64,000 bases of DNA from Chaetomium olivaceum (lineage: Eukaryota; Ascomycota; Sordariomycetes; Sordariales; Chaetomiaceae): positions 1-64,000 of the forward strand of contig JAYWVB010000042.1 of the NCBI GenBank assembly GCA_039881045.1. Reading direction: 5' to 3'. The notes under the pieces were generated by a model. It did not search any database and was not told where the DNA came from. It saw only the letters and a list, made by a program, of their open reading frames with translations. Positions within the stretch are counted from its first letter, which is position 1. The number at the start of each line of letters is the position of its first letter. Below, one piece after another: positions 11,450-23,536 of this stretch. Position numbers and translations under genes: made by a program.

Positions 11450-13180
11450 TCAAGACTTCCCACTCGCCGCCTCCCGCAGACCATACGCCTTAGTAGCATA
11501 GTCGCCCGCATGCACGATCAGATCCTCCGGGCGGTAGTCGAGCTTGCCCGACAAGTAGCTCTCCAAGATCGCCTTGGTGCCATCGGCATAGCGCTTCTGC
11601 GCATCCAGCGACGTGCCCGAGACGTGGGGCACCATGGCGTTGCCGCCCCCGAAAGGGTTCTTGGCCGTGCGCAGCGGTGGTCGGCGGGGGCGGGCTGCGG
11701 GAACCACACATCACCACCATAGCCGCGCAGGTGGCCCGACTTGAGGGCCTCGGCGACGTCCTCCTTGACGACGATGGCGCCGCGGGCCGTGTTGACCAGC
11801 CAGCTGCCGGGCTTCATCTTGGCGATCAGGTCCTTGTTGAAGAGGCCGCGGGTCTTTTCGTGCAGGGGGCAGTTGATGGTGACGACGTCGCACTGCGCGA
11901 GCATCTCCTCGAGGTCGGTGACGCGGCGGCAGCCGATCTCCTTCTCCTTCTCGGCCGACAGGGGCTGGTAGTCGTAGTAGAGCAGCTCCTTGCAGTCGAA
12001 GGCGCGCAGGCGGCGCAGCACGCGCTCGCCGATGCGGCCGACGGCGACGGTGCCGACGACCTTGCCCTCGAGGTCGAACTCGTTCTTGGCCGCCTCGGCC
12101 ACGTCCCACCGGCCGGCCTCGATCATCTCGTGCGCGGGCACGAAGTTGCGGACCAGGATGAGGATGGTCATGACCACGTGCTCGGCTACCGAGACCACGT
12201 TGGACCCGGTCACTTCGGCGACGGTAACGCCGCCGTTGGTCTTGTTGGCTGCGTTGAGGTCGACATGGTCCGAGCCGATGCCGGCGGTGATGGCGAGCTT
12301 GAGCTTCTTGGCCTTGGCCAACCGCTCGGCGGTGAGGTAGCCGGGGTGGAAGCTAGGAAAGGGGGCGTGTCAGCTTGGGATGGTTTATATGGAAGGGGCA
12401 GAAAGGGAAGGGCAAGCTCACGGTGTGGTGATAATGACCTCGGCGTCGACCAGCTCGCGGTCAAAAGTCGAGTTCTCCCCTTCCTTGTCCGAGGTGGTCA
12501 CCAGGGTGTGGCCCTGGTCCTCGAGCCACTTGCGCAGGCCGAGCTCATTCTCGGTGGTTCCTAGGAGACCGGGCACCTGTGTAGTTACCGCTGTTAGCTG
12601 TGGTCTCTTTTTTCTCGTCTTTCTTTCAAGTTTCAACATTCCCCCGGAGCAATGCCGAAGACACCGCCAAGACGGGATAACCTCCCAGCCGCTGGTCGGT
12701 CGTAGTCATCCCCACTTCCCCGAACTCTCCGAACCATCGCCCTGCAGTTCTGGAACCCTGACGCAACCCGCTCCACGGTACCCCGCATCCAGACGTAACA
12801 CTGCCATGCGGCAGGTCTTGTAGCTGCAGGGCACCGGATTGGGAACAACACGGGCACGCGAGTGGTAGGTAGGGAGGCAGGAGAGAAATTGAAAAAAAGA
12901 CGGCTAGGAGCGGGCGGGCTCTTACCTCCTCGGCGTGCTTGCCGCCGTCGTACAGGATCGCCAGAACTTTGACCTTTTCGCGTTGGGTGGTTAGCAAACG
13001 TCTCGAGAAGGATGATCCGATGGTTTCGGTTCGGAAGGCGGTTGTCCTGTTCAGGACGCCTGGATGACCGCTGCTACGGAGTGCAGTCCGCCAATGGCTG
13101 GGGCTAGGGCGGGAGAAGGAGGTAAGAAGGGAGAGGGAACGGGAAGAGAAGAGGGATGCGGGGCGTGTTGCAAGTACCAT
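11450..13180 (-). CDS. fdh: NAD+-dependent formate dehydrogenase
   Basis: Oxidises formate to CO2 with reduction of NAD+. Exons: 13180-12926, 12576-12422 and 12352-11450; the first intron is long (349 bases). Family blocks: EVPGLLGTTENELGLRKWLE, TAGIGSDHVDLNAANKTNGG, the NAD site GTVAVGRIGERV, CDVVTINCPLHEKTRGLF, and the active-site stretch ending NAMVPHVSGTSLDAQKRYAD. The frame breaks at about 11676-11681, where PADHRCARP must become DHPLRTAKNPFGG (one C missing from a CCC). Corrected length is about 437, roughly 65 longer than cytosolic fungal FDH. The extra N-terminus (MVLATRPASLFSSRSLSLL to RRLLTTQREK) is Arg/Ser-rich and acid-free at first, as expected for a mitochondrial presequence. 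See the finding on possible dual targeting. Confidence 0.93.
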
Positions 13181-15132
13181 TGTGGTTGATGATTTGTATG
13201 TTTTGTGTGATGGTCGAGATCAGAGAGATTCGAGTCGGTGATTCGAGTCGGCGGGACAGAGTACGCTTTATAGCGATCTGGGAGGTTGCAGTATTGTTCA
13301 GACGGGATGAATGCAGGGTGAACTCGGTTGAAGTGTGATGCAGCACACAGGGGTGGAGATCGGTCTGTTATATGAGAGATGGGGGAGAGAGAGAAGAGAG
13401 TGAGGAATAGAATCAGGTAATGAGCCCCAATGGGTGGGAGCAGGCTCGGTGATATTTATGTGCTCCCGTTTCCTCTGCCCGCCCTCCTATACCGCGTATG
13501 GAATCCGATCCTCATGCCCGGCAATCAGTTCATCCACCTTGGAGGTGGCTCGGAAAGTGCAACCGGTCGGAGTCGTGGGATGCCGATGGGTCAGGGGGTA
13601 GAATGGATGGATGAGCAAGCCTGGTGGAAGTTCGATTCGTGTAGCTCGGCATACACACTAGCATCCCTTCCATCCTGCCCTTCATTCGCCAATGGCTCGT
13701 CCCATTGGCGCCCGCAGCTCCATCAACCGTTGCTTGCCATGTGGTGCACGTCGATCGACGGCATGACATTCCTTGGCTGCACACTGTCCATGATGCTGCT
13801 TGGAGGAGCACCACTTACAGCACACGCTCAGATGAGGGGGGAACGAGAGGGCCACGATGAGATTGGTGACTTCTCCCAAGCAACCTGCGGTTGGATGCGT
13901 CATGGCTCTCCAATATCCGATTCCAAGCGCAATTCTGGGGTTCCTCAGCAGGATGCAGATGTATAGTAGAGTTAAAAGAACAACCTCCTTGTTTAGCCGG
14001 TAGACGATGCTCGAACCGATGGGGTTGCCAGGCTGCAGGGCACTGAATTGATAGCAAGAACACCTTGACGGCATGCATGTTGAACAACAGTTCCGTTCAT
14101 GCAGAACCAGATCTCGGCTTTGGATCAGAGTGTCAGGTCATGTCATGTCAAACCCCTCCTCTCCTCCCCATGGAACCCCTTTCCCCTCATGCGGGATGCC
14201 AGAACCGCCATTGACCCGTTGCAGCTGCAGTCGGGTCAATGATCCAGGCTTCCATAGGTTATTGGCCTCCTCTCGGTACTTGTTGGAGTCTGTCCCCGGA
14301 CAGTTCGTTCTTTCTCCCCTTCTCTGGCGCCCGCATCGGTATCTCGGCGATGGCTCGGGATAGCCCCTGGCAGGCCCCGCTACAGCTCTACGGGTTCACG
14401 GGTTTTAGACTTGAATCGTGTTGCGGAGCGGGGTAACGAAGGACCCCAGCTGCAGTCAGCTGCAGCGCCTGTCTGGGCCAAGGAGCAAGTGCAGTGCAAT
14501 GTGCCAGAAACGGAAACTGAAGCTCGAGTTGGTTCCTCGGTATCATGTCCCTTCCTGGCCCGGCTTGCCTCCGAAACCAAACAACAACACATCAAAAGTG
14601 GCCATCCACGCACGTCTCCCGTCAACAGTCGATTCCACCATGATCAAACCCCAGCCAGGCAGAAGGATGACGACTGGCGACTTGACGCTGACTGACTTGA
14701 ATCAGCAACAGCCCCATCTCTCCGAGAACCTCCTTGCTTTCAACTCCACCGCCACGGACATCCCGAGCAAGGCCGAGTTGCGAAAGGGGAGGAGATCGTT
14801 TCTTCCATGTACACGTCTGTGTCTATCTATCGAGTCAATTACACCTCACAATGGCCTCTCTCTGTCTACCATGGAAATTCCGAACGCCGATAGCCCCGTC
14901 TACGTCCGTTGTCCCCGGTGTAGAAGACGATGTAGATGATATGCCCCCCGAATCCCTCCGTCTGATGCAGAACCAAACCATCCGTGCCGAACCTCCAGAC
15001 AATGCATCTAACCAAAGACAAAAAGGAGTGTACACACCGAGTGGATACATAGCCAACAAACCTAACCACACTCCCATCCCGTCTTACTCACACTTCACAA
15101 ATACCATGCTACCCCCAAACCTGCCCGGGTAG
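13181..15132. other. Long gene-poor spacer upstream of FDH
   Basis: Nearly 2 kb between the FDH start codon and the 3' end of the large ATPase gene. Overlapping open frames up to 178 residues exist on both strands, but none shows a family motif, splice-supported extension or convincing codon choice. It probably holds an extended FDH promoter and leader; a noncoding transcript cannot be excluded. Confidence 0.4.
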
Positions 15133-18100
15133 TCACAAGCTATAAGGCGGCGGTGACTCCTGTGTGGGAGCAGCCGTAGAACCCCCAGCGGTCGCCGCGG
15201 GAGCCGCAGCAGCAGCGGGCGTGGCCGTCCACCGCGCCGCCATGGCCATCATCTTGGGGAAGTACTGTTGAACAAACGACTCGCTGCTTCAATGTTAGCC
15301 CCGATAGCCATTCCAACAACTCTCCACGGAGAGAGGATGCAAAAAAGTGAAGGGAGAAACTCACGAATAGTAACTATGCTCCGACCCATGCACCGTCACC
15401 AGATTATGCGCCAGCTCATGCGCCAGCACCACCCACCACCACGTCGCCGCCTCCACCCTCCCCATCCCCGCATCCATCATCCCCCCATTCCCATGCAGCT
15501 GCTCCCAAAACCGCATATTACAGAACACGCTCCCCGAGCTATTAAACGCAATCGTCCCGCCCTTCTCATCATAGTACATATGCAGCACGCGGTCACTGAG
15601 GCCGTACACAGCCGCCACGTCGCGCAGCAGGCTCTCGAAGCGGGCGATGCCGTCGACGCGCGACGCGATGAACTGCCCGTGGTTTACCGACAGGTCGCGC
15701 GCGAGGAACACGCGCATGCCGCGCGGGGCTTCGGCCGCGAAGACCAGGTTCTGCCCGGCCATGCTGTCGCAGTAGGAGGTCTGTTCTTGGACTTGGGTCT
15801 GCCGCGGCGGGGAAAAGAGCGCAGATGAGTCGTAGGCGCGCGTCGATTTGATGGCGTTGAGCAGGTTTTGCTGGACCGTGGCTGGTGAGGTGACGCGGCT
15901 GCCGTCTGGGGTAGGCTTGCTGTCGTTGGTCGGGATCGGGGTTGAGATGAGTTGTGGCTCGGGGGCTGGCGATTGGGGCTTGTCGTCTGTGGGCTCGAAC
16001 CCTAGACGGCGGGAGAGGTTGGAAAAGAGGCCGCCGCCGCCACCGATCTTGGGCGGCTGTTGTTGCGGTGGCGGCGGGAGGGCATGTGGGCTAGCTTCTG
16101 GGGAATGGTCGAAGCTGCCCGGCATGCGGTCTCTGGTCCGCTCTGGAGTTTTGGCATCCAGGACAGGAGCCTGCGCGGCCCACTCCTTCTCGGCCTCCCG
16201 AATCCTCTGCTGTTCTGCCTCTAGGGCCTTGCGACGTTCCTCCTCGGCCAAGCGGGCCTCGGCCGCCTTTACACGCAGGATCCGGTCGACGTTATACCCG
16301 CGCGCTCGTAGGTCTAGCAGGCCAAGCTTCAAGAAGGGCTCGAAGAAGTAGTAGGCTTGCTGGTTGGGGCGGTTCAGCAGCAGTTGGCAAATGGCCTGAC
16401 CGACTTGGTACATGTCCGGCTTGTTCTCGGCGGCGACATAGAGCATCCACCCGTTTGCGGTTTTGTAACTCGCCGCAGACCGCTTCTCCTGGTGCGATTT
16501 GGCGTGGCCCTTCAGCGATCGCCGCAGGCCGAGCGAGGAGACAGTCGACACTTGTAGATTCTTCTCGAGCCACTGAGTGTCGTGCTTGATCGCGTCATGC
16601 TTGTCCTTGGAGTACTCGTGTAAGAAGAGCTTGGAGCGCTCAAACACATGCTTCCGTAACCACTCGGCTCCATCTTGATCTCTCGTGCGGTGTCCCACGA
16701 ACAAATCCTCCTTAACCTTGCTACCCAGGGTGTCGGAGCCCAGAGACATGTAGAAAGCCTCGAGAAAGTCGTCCTCCGGAGCGCACAGCAACGCTTCTTT
16801 GAACAGCCGGTAGCTGATGTAATCGTCAAGGACGACAATGCTGTCTGCGCTCGCCAGTTGGTAGTGCTTGATAGGAGCTTCATCTTCCTCAAGAGCCTCA
16901 GATCCCTGGCTCTTCCCCGATGACAGCTCTCGAAAACCAAGCAGCCATGCCGACGATCTCATCTTCTTGACAAGCTCCTTGTCCTTTTTAAGGGTCGCAA
17001 AGTCTTCAAAGATAGATTTGAGAAGGTTAAGGTACTTCTCTGGGCTTTGGAGGATACTCAGCAGCCGTGCCGGCTCAGTACAAGCTAGTTGGGCAATTTC
17101 GTGCTTGGTAGGCTCGCTCTTTGCACCACATTTGAAAAGGAAGGTGTTTGCATCAGCCCCAAAATCAACAAAGTCGAAGATATCCTTGTACGTGGACGAG
17201 CTTCCGAGGTAGCAATGAGGGGGCCGGAGATAGGCCAGGGTTGATCCCTTCACCTCGCCAATTCCCGCGCGGCGGTCCTGTTGCCTCATCACCGGGACAA
17301 TCGCAGCATCTCTCAGCTTGGCCAGGCTATTATGCCCCAAATCACCGATCCGTGTAGTAAAGTACTCAAACAGCGTGATCGCCATGCTGCGATCCTGAGG
17401 AGGCTTCGCGATGAGCCTTTCCACACATCCCGTGATGGGAGGGTCGCGAGCCACGCCAAACTTTGCGGCATGCGGGTGTAGGTCTTTCCTAAGAACGTTG
17501 TAGCCAAGGACGGCGGCCCTGTCGTTTGCGTAGCAGGCCGAGGGCGGAACCAGCTGCTTCTCCTTGCCTTCGACAGGAAGAATGCACTTGTCAGTGACCG
17601 ATACGTCGAACGAAGTATATCCATTCAGATGGTGGTTAGCAATGAAGTACGACATGGCGCTCGTTCGAAGGTCTTGGTCTGACGAAGCCATCATATCGAC
17701 AAGCTCTGGGACTGAGGGACATGAACGCAGCCCAAGGCCGAATAGGAACCGAGCCTCTGCGCTATTACTCCTGAAACTTCCTGGCGGTCCTGGCCATTGA
17801 ATGATAGGCAGCCCCAGCGTTCTGAGGGAGTCCTTGGGCTCGAAGAGCTCCGAAACCCTGTACAGGCGTTTCGAGCCCTTCGTAGGTTCCATCCCACGAG
17901 GACCAGCCTCGGCAGGACACAATGGGGACTCCCGGAGCTTCTTCATGTCGGTAGCAGGGATGTCGTTCTTCACCGAAGTGAGATATTTGATGAGTTCCAT
18001 GTGACTCCATTTAGCGTGCGCCACACCATCACCCGCTACTGGGGCGGGACTCAACAGCCGGGTGAAGATTGTGTCCAGGTCGACTGTCTTTCTAACACCC

Positions 18101-20484
18101 AAGGCGGACAGAAACTTTTCCTTGAGATTCGCACAACCTTCGAGCGTCGGTAGATCGTCAAACAGCTTCACGGACGGGAAGAAGGACTCATCGGGCTTTC
18201 TCATACCCGCTTTGGTCGGCATGACGGTAATGTGCTGCAACGCTGATACCACCGATGTCTTGGAGGTTTGGCTCAGATTGTCCCAGTTCTTGGAAAGCAC
18301 GGTCAGGACTTGGAGAGCGAACTTGTCCGACTTTTTCAGGTTCTGCTCATCCGCGCTCCCGGGTGCGGATTCGATCAGGAATCTCAACCAAGGAACTATG
18401 CCCAGAGGTTCCCAACCCAGAGCTTGGAGCCGCGTTTCGGCAATGTTTGCTGTAAATGCCATGGGGAGGGTAGTAGGCGGCAAGGGAAGCGTCGGCGGAA
18501 TTCTATTGTTGGGATAGTTCTTAATCGCCCCAAGCGCAATAATACCACCGGAACCACCGCCGTCGCTGATGGTGGCTACGGTGACGTCTAGAAGTCTCTG
18601 GACGGCGGGGGTGTCAAGGTCCCCATTGTAAGCGCCTTTGGTAATCCACTGGAGGAAGTGGTTCAGCTGGTCCTTGTCCAGAGCCTTGGCTCCGAGCTCC
18701 TGGCAGATATCATCGACTGTGACGTCTCTGATCAACCCGAAGTCGATCAACCGCTGAATGAACGGATCCTCCCTCATCTCCTTCATGACCACCGGGATTG
18801 CGCCAACAAACTTGGCAACCTCATCAGATGAGGTGCGGACCTTTGTTGTGGGCAGAACTCCGCGAGAAGACATAACGTCGACAGACGGGCTTTTAGAGGC
18901 CATCCAAAACGCCTCTTCGATAATTTGGGACACCTGAGCACTTGGCGTCGAGTCTTGGAAGCTGTATGTTTTCAAGATATGCAAAGCCTCGGGGATGCAC
19001 TTCTGCACGTCGGACAGCGAGGGGGCAGAACCCTTCTTACCGCTAGCCTCGGCCAACCGCTTCAGCTTGCCATTCAGGCCTCCCATCTCGTCTGCAAACG
19101 CAAGCCGGGACATGATACCAGCCGCACGCAACATTTCCATGTTCCAAGTCCGCACCCAGCGGGCGTTCAGGTCGATGGCCTCCCGCTCAACCGTAGGTAT
19201 CACCGAGGGCGCCGATATGTGCATGCCTGCGCCAGTCGTCTGTGTGGTTGGGAACCCAATGAAGATGCGGCCGCCCGGCTTCTTGCTGGGAAGAACGGAA
19301 GCGAATACATCGGCAATCTTTGAGGCCTGGTCCGATGATGCCTCCGCCGAGGCCATGTTCGCTTCGTACGTGGAAGTCAAGATGGAAAGCTTTGTGGTTT
19401 TGGGAGGGGGCTTCTTGGTCGCCCTCTCCAGTTCCGCAGCGAACGAAGTAGAAACACGGGTGGCTATCTGTGCCGAGATTACGCGGAGGAAGATGACCGA
19501 CGTTGACGACGCCGTAAGATCTTCTGTTATCGTGTCTTGAATCGCCTTCTCCTCCTTTGCCGCCTTGTTCCGGGGTGCGGATGATGCGCCCGATGTAAGT
19601 CTCGAGAAAAAGCTTTTCAGCGTAGGCAGTTCAGACGCATAATACGAGTCGTTAGACTTGGTGGCTGATGCTGCCTGTGGTTTCCAGCCAATAACGCTCA
19701 TAAAGTTGGCTTTGATTTCTATGCCGGTACTGTCTGCTGAAGTGAGTTTCATGAGCCCATCCTTGGTCTTGGTCTCCAAATCTCGCGGAATGTCCAGGTT
19801 TAGGCAAGATGACGGTGTCTTGTGCAGATCCAGCACTCTCCAGTCGTCTACCCAAAACTCAATATTTTGCAGGGAAACAAACGTCAAACTTGTGGCGAGG
19901 AACTGGCTCACGGAGAGCAGATTTGGAAGGGGTGTGGTAGTGCTCCTGTAGTCGAGGACGAATGACGTATTTGGGCTTGCCTGGTCGGGAGGGAGAGTCA
20001 CTTTTCTCGTGAAAAGGGCGTGCCCCTTCCAGTAGAAAGCCATGGCTTCGTTGCCTGAACTAACGAAGGGCTCCTCGCAGTCGGCGAATACACTGTAAAA
20101 CCCCACACCGAAAGCGCCAATCTTGGTCTCGTCTGGGTTGCCCTCGGCGATTTTCTTCAACCTCGCCCAATCAGTCTTAGTGAAGGGCTGCCCATTGTTC
20201 TCAACGACGAGTCGCCGCAGGGTGTGGTGGGATATGGCATGTTTGATAAGCTCAGACTGGTTGGTGGTTGCGGGGAGCGGGACCTGTGTCGACGGCAGTG
20301 TTTCCCAACGGATTTTGACCGTCGTGGCCTGCGCATCGGCGGCATTTTGAATGAGTTCTCTCAACGTTGTCCATTCTCCCGAGTATCGTGCGAGGACCTT
20401 GTCGATGAGCGCCCGGGTATCAACTGTGACCGCCTCCTCATCTTCGCCACTCATAGCGGCTGCGCGAAGGCGCGCATAGTCCAT
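15133..20484 (-). CDS. Sacsin-like HATPase protein with C-terminal HExxH motif
   Basis: A 1,756-residue protein in two exons (20484-15365 and 15283-15133; intron 15284-15364) with no frame problem. Residues about 20-210 form a sacsin/Hsp90-type GHKL ATPase: N-box LRELIQNAADAQ (E43, N47, D50) and glycine box KIGAFGVGFYSVFAD (near 121-135). About 1,100 residues of uncharacterised, mostly helical sequence follow, matching what I recall of fungal DUF3684 proteins. Next come a charged coiled-coil near 1420-1450 (AEARLAEEERRKALEAEQQ) and a disordered Pro/Ser-rich linker. The last part resembles a metallopeptidase: WWWVVLAHELAHNLVTVHGS (H1689, E1690, H1693, H1699), then HSYYSESFVQQYF. The spacing HExxHxxxxxH is metzincin-like but lacks the usual glycine. 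A chaperone or protein-quality-control role is inferred from the ATPase only. Confidence 0.85.
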
Positions 20485-21296
20485 GGTGTTTGGTCGGCAC
20501 CTAAGCGGATGCCCGTAAAAAGGAGGGAATGTAGGAAAGAAACGGATCTGGCGGTCAAGTTGCGAGTTGCGAAGGATAGAGGTTCGGTTTACCGCCGGGG
20601 GGGTCGAGGCCGAGGTTGAGGGTGGGATTAAAGAGAGTCGAAGTGACTCGGGTTTAGGGTCGGTGTCACTAAGTCGTCATCGAGTTTCCATGCCTTTCTA
20701 CAGTAGGCATGGGGGGTGAATGGGAGTGTCCGATTTATCAGACGAGTCGAGCTGTCACCGAGTCAACCGAGGACAGGAGGCTGCAGCCTCGAGTACCTCA
20801 GACGCCAATTAGCTGACGCACCTAGGCTGAAACACACCTTCTAGCCGTATCTTACCGTACGGTAACAGACTGGCTGGCAATCACGCCCCTTCCAGTGCCG
20901 TGTGACAGGAAGGCACTGCCCCGCCACAGTCACACCTAGCGTGCCGAGTCGCCAAGACTTACAGCCAAGTTCACAGTACGAAATACAGAACAGTAACAGA
21001 TACAAGGTTATTCGTAGAGCACTCTCAAGTTGAGCTCACCTCCATACCACTACCTTCCCCGGTATGGTCTCGTCAATATTTTGCTCCCGCGCTTAACTAA
21101 CTAGCTGACCAAACCATGGCACTCTTCGCCGGGTGCTCACTTCTCGTCCCATGATGCATGTATATGTATATATTTCAAATGTGTAATACCATACGATTTT
21201 ACCGACATGTGATCGTGAGCCTCCCGCGGAAGCACAAGGTACTGAACCTGGCTTTGGGTCTAAATGCATGGGCGATGACTATGCGCTACCGGCTGT
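20485..21296. other. Upstream region of the sacsin-like gene
   Basis: About 800 bases holding the leader and promoter of the large ATPase gene and the 3' flank of the MMtag gene, with a TATATGTATATAT patch near 21163-21175. No coding feature is supported. Confidence 0.4.
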
Positions 21297-22088
21297 TTAT
21301 CTTTCAGAATCCTGATCGCGACGCCTGGTTCTGCTCCTACTGCGCTGTCTATCACGGTGCCTTGGCCTCTCAGCTCCGCCTCGACTCCTACTCCGACTAC
21401 GACTCCCGTCGCCCCTCTTCCTATAATGCACATCGCGGCTGCGACTGCGGCTGCGATTATCGCCCCGTCGTCTCTCTTGCCGATGGCGACCATGATCTGG
21501 ACTACGGCTTCTTCTTCGCTGGCCGCTGTCCTTCGCCCTACCCTCAAGGCTGTCACGTCGCCCCTGCCTGTCCCGGCTGCGATCGCGGTATCTCTCGCGG
21601 TCACGGTCCCTGCTTCTATGCCTCCTTTTGTGCCGTCGTTCTGAGTCTCTATGTCGGTCTGATTCTTTGCGTCGATCTCTCCGCGAATCGGGAGCGGGTG
21701 CTTGGGACGTAGCCTTGTCGTCTTCCGCCACACGGCTCGGAACTTTTGATCCTTCCACCTCCACCGCGTTTGCGCCTGTCACATCGCGTGTCTTGATGGG
21801 TAAGCCGAGCGCCCGTGCGATTGCATCCTCTTCGGCCTCCTTAATCTTGCGGATCTCCTCGCGGCGCTCTCGGGCTTCCCTCTCCTCCTCTGTTTCGTTC
21901 GAATCTGCCGCGCTCGAATCTGCTTTGGCATACCAGTTCAAATCGCGCCCTTTGGCCCAACGGCCTACGGGCGCTTTCAGACTATGGCCCAAGTAGTTTT
22001 CGCGGTACTGAGAGGTGGCGACATCATCCCAACTGAAGTTGACGCCACCGCGCGAACCTGTTTTCCGGACGGTTGAAAGGAGGTCCAT
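21297..22088 (-). CDS. MMtag-domain, RS-rich protein (MMTAG2-like)
   Basis: A 263-residue single-exon reading. The N-terminal 60 residues match the MMtag/kinase-phosphorylation domain of human multiple myeloma tumour-associated protein 2: SRGGVNFSWDDVATSQYREN, then YLGHSLKAPVGRWAKGRDLN and WYAKA. A charged helical stretch follows (EEEREARERREEIRKIKEAE), then a long Arg/Ser/Asp-rich tail (RSRDRDRERYRDRSRDRQG) typical of nuclear RNA-processing factors. The start at 22088 is the first Met before the conserved domain; the same frame stays open upstream but that part does not look coding. Divergent to MED6, 389 bases away. A role in splicing is inferred from the RS tail; the family's biochemical function is not established. 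Confidence 0.8.
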   Translation of the reverse strand: MDLLSTVRKTGSRGGVNFSWDDVATSQYRENYLGHSLKAPVGRWAKGRDLNWYAKADSSAADSNETEEEREARERREEIRKIKEAEEDAIARALGLPIKTRDVTGANAVEVEGSKVPSRVAEDDKATSQAPAPDSRRDRRKESDRHRDSERRHKRRHRSRDRDRERYRDRSRDRQGRRDSLEGRAKDSGQRRRSRSPDHGRHRQERRRGDNRSRSRSRDVHYRKRGDGSRSRSRSRGGAERPRHRDRQRSRSRTRRRDQDSER

Positions 22089-22477
22089 GGCTCCTGCCGA
22101 TGTTTTTGATCGTTCGTAAAGCCGTAATCTAGTGTCAATTAGAATACAGCCAAAGAATTGCGATGAGGTGTTGCGAGTTGACGCGAGGTTGGTGGTGTGT
22201 TGATGGAAACTTCCATTGTTGAAGCTTGGCTGGCGGCTGAGATGATTATCCCCTGTCGCATCCGCCAAGCCTGTGCCCCACACCCCACGAACGCCTTGTG
22301 GGCCAAGTGGAAGGAAGCTCCAATCGCTGCTCGGTCGGTGCCGGTAAACCACTGCGTTCCTTTGCCGAGAGCTTCACCAAAACCACACGCAACACCCGAA
22401 AGCCCTTGGCTCACAACGAACTCTCACCCTAATTACCACACGCCTACACGTATTACTCGCTTGATAAACCGCCCGCC
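22089..22477. promoter_or_regulatory. Divergent promoter MMtag gene / MED6
   Basis: A compact 389-base spacer between two start codons; it must hold both promoters. No individual element is recognised. Confidence 0.5.
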
Positions 22478-23536
22478 ATGGCTCTCGACCCAGCACCATA
22501 CACTGGCCCGCCGCTGGACGAGATCCAATGGCGCGCGCCGCCCGAGTTCGAGATGGGCATCCACAGCAACAGCGTGCTCTTCTACTTCGCCCAGTCGCCC
22601 TTCTACGACAGGACTTCCAACAATGAGGTTCTATTTCAGCAAGGTCTTAACAATCCTAACTTGACACCATATCTCGCAACGCGCGAGCTCTTTGAGGGAC
22701 GCCTGAAGACCATGTCCGGGCTCGAGTTCGTTGTTGCTCAGGAACCCGCCGAGACAGGCCCGGGAGCCGGCACCGGTGTGTGGGTGATCAACAAGCAGAC
22801 CCGGCGGAAACAGTCGCCCCAAGATGAGATCATTGTGCACGGGTCATACTTTGTTGTCGGGGAAAACATCTACATGGCGGCGAGTTTTGCCGACATCCTC
22901 AGTTCCAGAATAGTACGCTCTGCGCGCCCCTATTCACCCCTCTCTCTTCATACCCAAACACCCCGCTAACCGCACTCCATAACAGGCCGCGATTTCCCCC
23001 TTACTAGACGGCATCCTTCCGAGCTCCTCCAGCGCGCAATCCTGGTCCCCCGCCCTCGGCCGCATCTACCAAAACCCCAACACCAGCACCACCTCCGCAA
23101 CAACAACCAAGCAGCGCGAGGCTACCCCCTCCCCGACAGCAACAAACCCACCACCACCACCGCCACCCCAAGCACCAGCCAGCCCTCCTCCCGTCTCATC
23201 GAAGAAGCCCTCGGCATCCAGCACCAATTCGGCGACCACTTCATGGACGAGAACCCCATCACCGGCAAGCCCGGCGACTTCCTGCTCGCTTCGACAGGCC
23301 GCAAGGCAGTCAACCTGTCGACGGCGGCGGCGCTCAACGCCAAGAAGCCGACGCTGATGCCGATGCTGCCGACGCTCAACACCAAGCTAGGGGGCGGCGC
23401 GGGCGGCAGCGAGAACCCGCTGACGGGCAAGCCGCCGACGGGGAAGGAGACCAAGAGCCCCAAGACGCCCGGGGGTGGGAGCATGCAGAAGGGGAAGAAG
23501 AGGAAGGGGAGCAAGGCGGCGGTGACGCCGCAGTGA
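22478..23536 (+). CDS. MED6: Mediator complex subunit 6
   Basis: Head-module subunit of Mediator, linking activators to RNA polymerase II. Exon 1 (22478-22912) holds the MED6 domain: LDEIQWRAPPEFEMGIHSNS, VLFYFAQSPFYDRTSNNEV, EGRLKTMSGLEFVVAQEP. The intron is 22913-22985 (GTACGC...AACAG). Exon 2 ends with the conserved LIEEALGIQHQFGDHFMDEN and ITGKPGDF blocks and a Lys-rich tail (QKGKKRKGSKAAVTPQ). Between about 23090 and 23190 the frame must shift by one missing base to join RIYQNPNTSTTSATTT to PSTSQPSSRLIEEALG; this part is a C/A-rich Pro/Thr linker with many homopolymers. Corrected length is about 328 residues. Identity is firm; the exact break is not resolvable. Confidence 0.9.

Noticed and set aside
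13430..13966. 178-residue open frame on the + strand
   Set aside because: No motif, no splice-supported extension, and equally long frames overlap it on the other strand.
21158..21712. 184-residue + strand open frame with many Cys and Tyr
   Set aside because: It is antisense to the RS-rich tail of the MMtag protein and mirrors its codon repeats.
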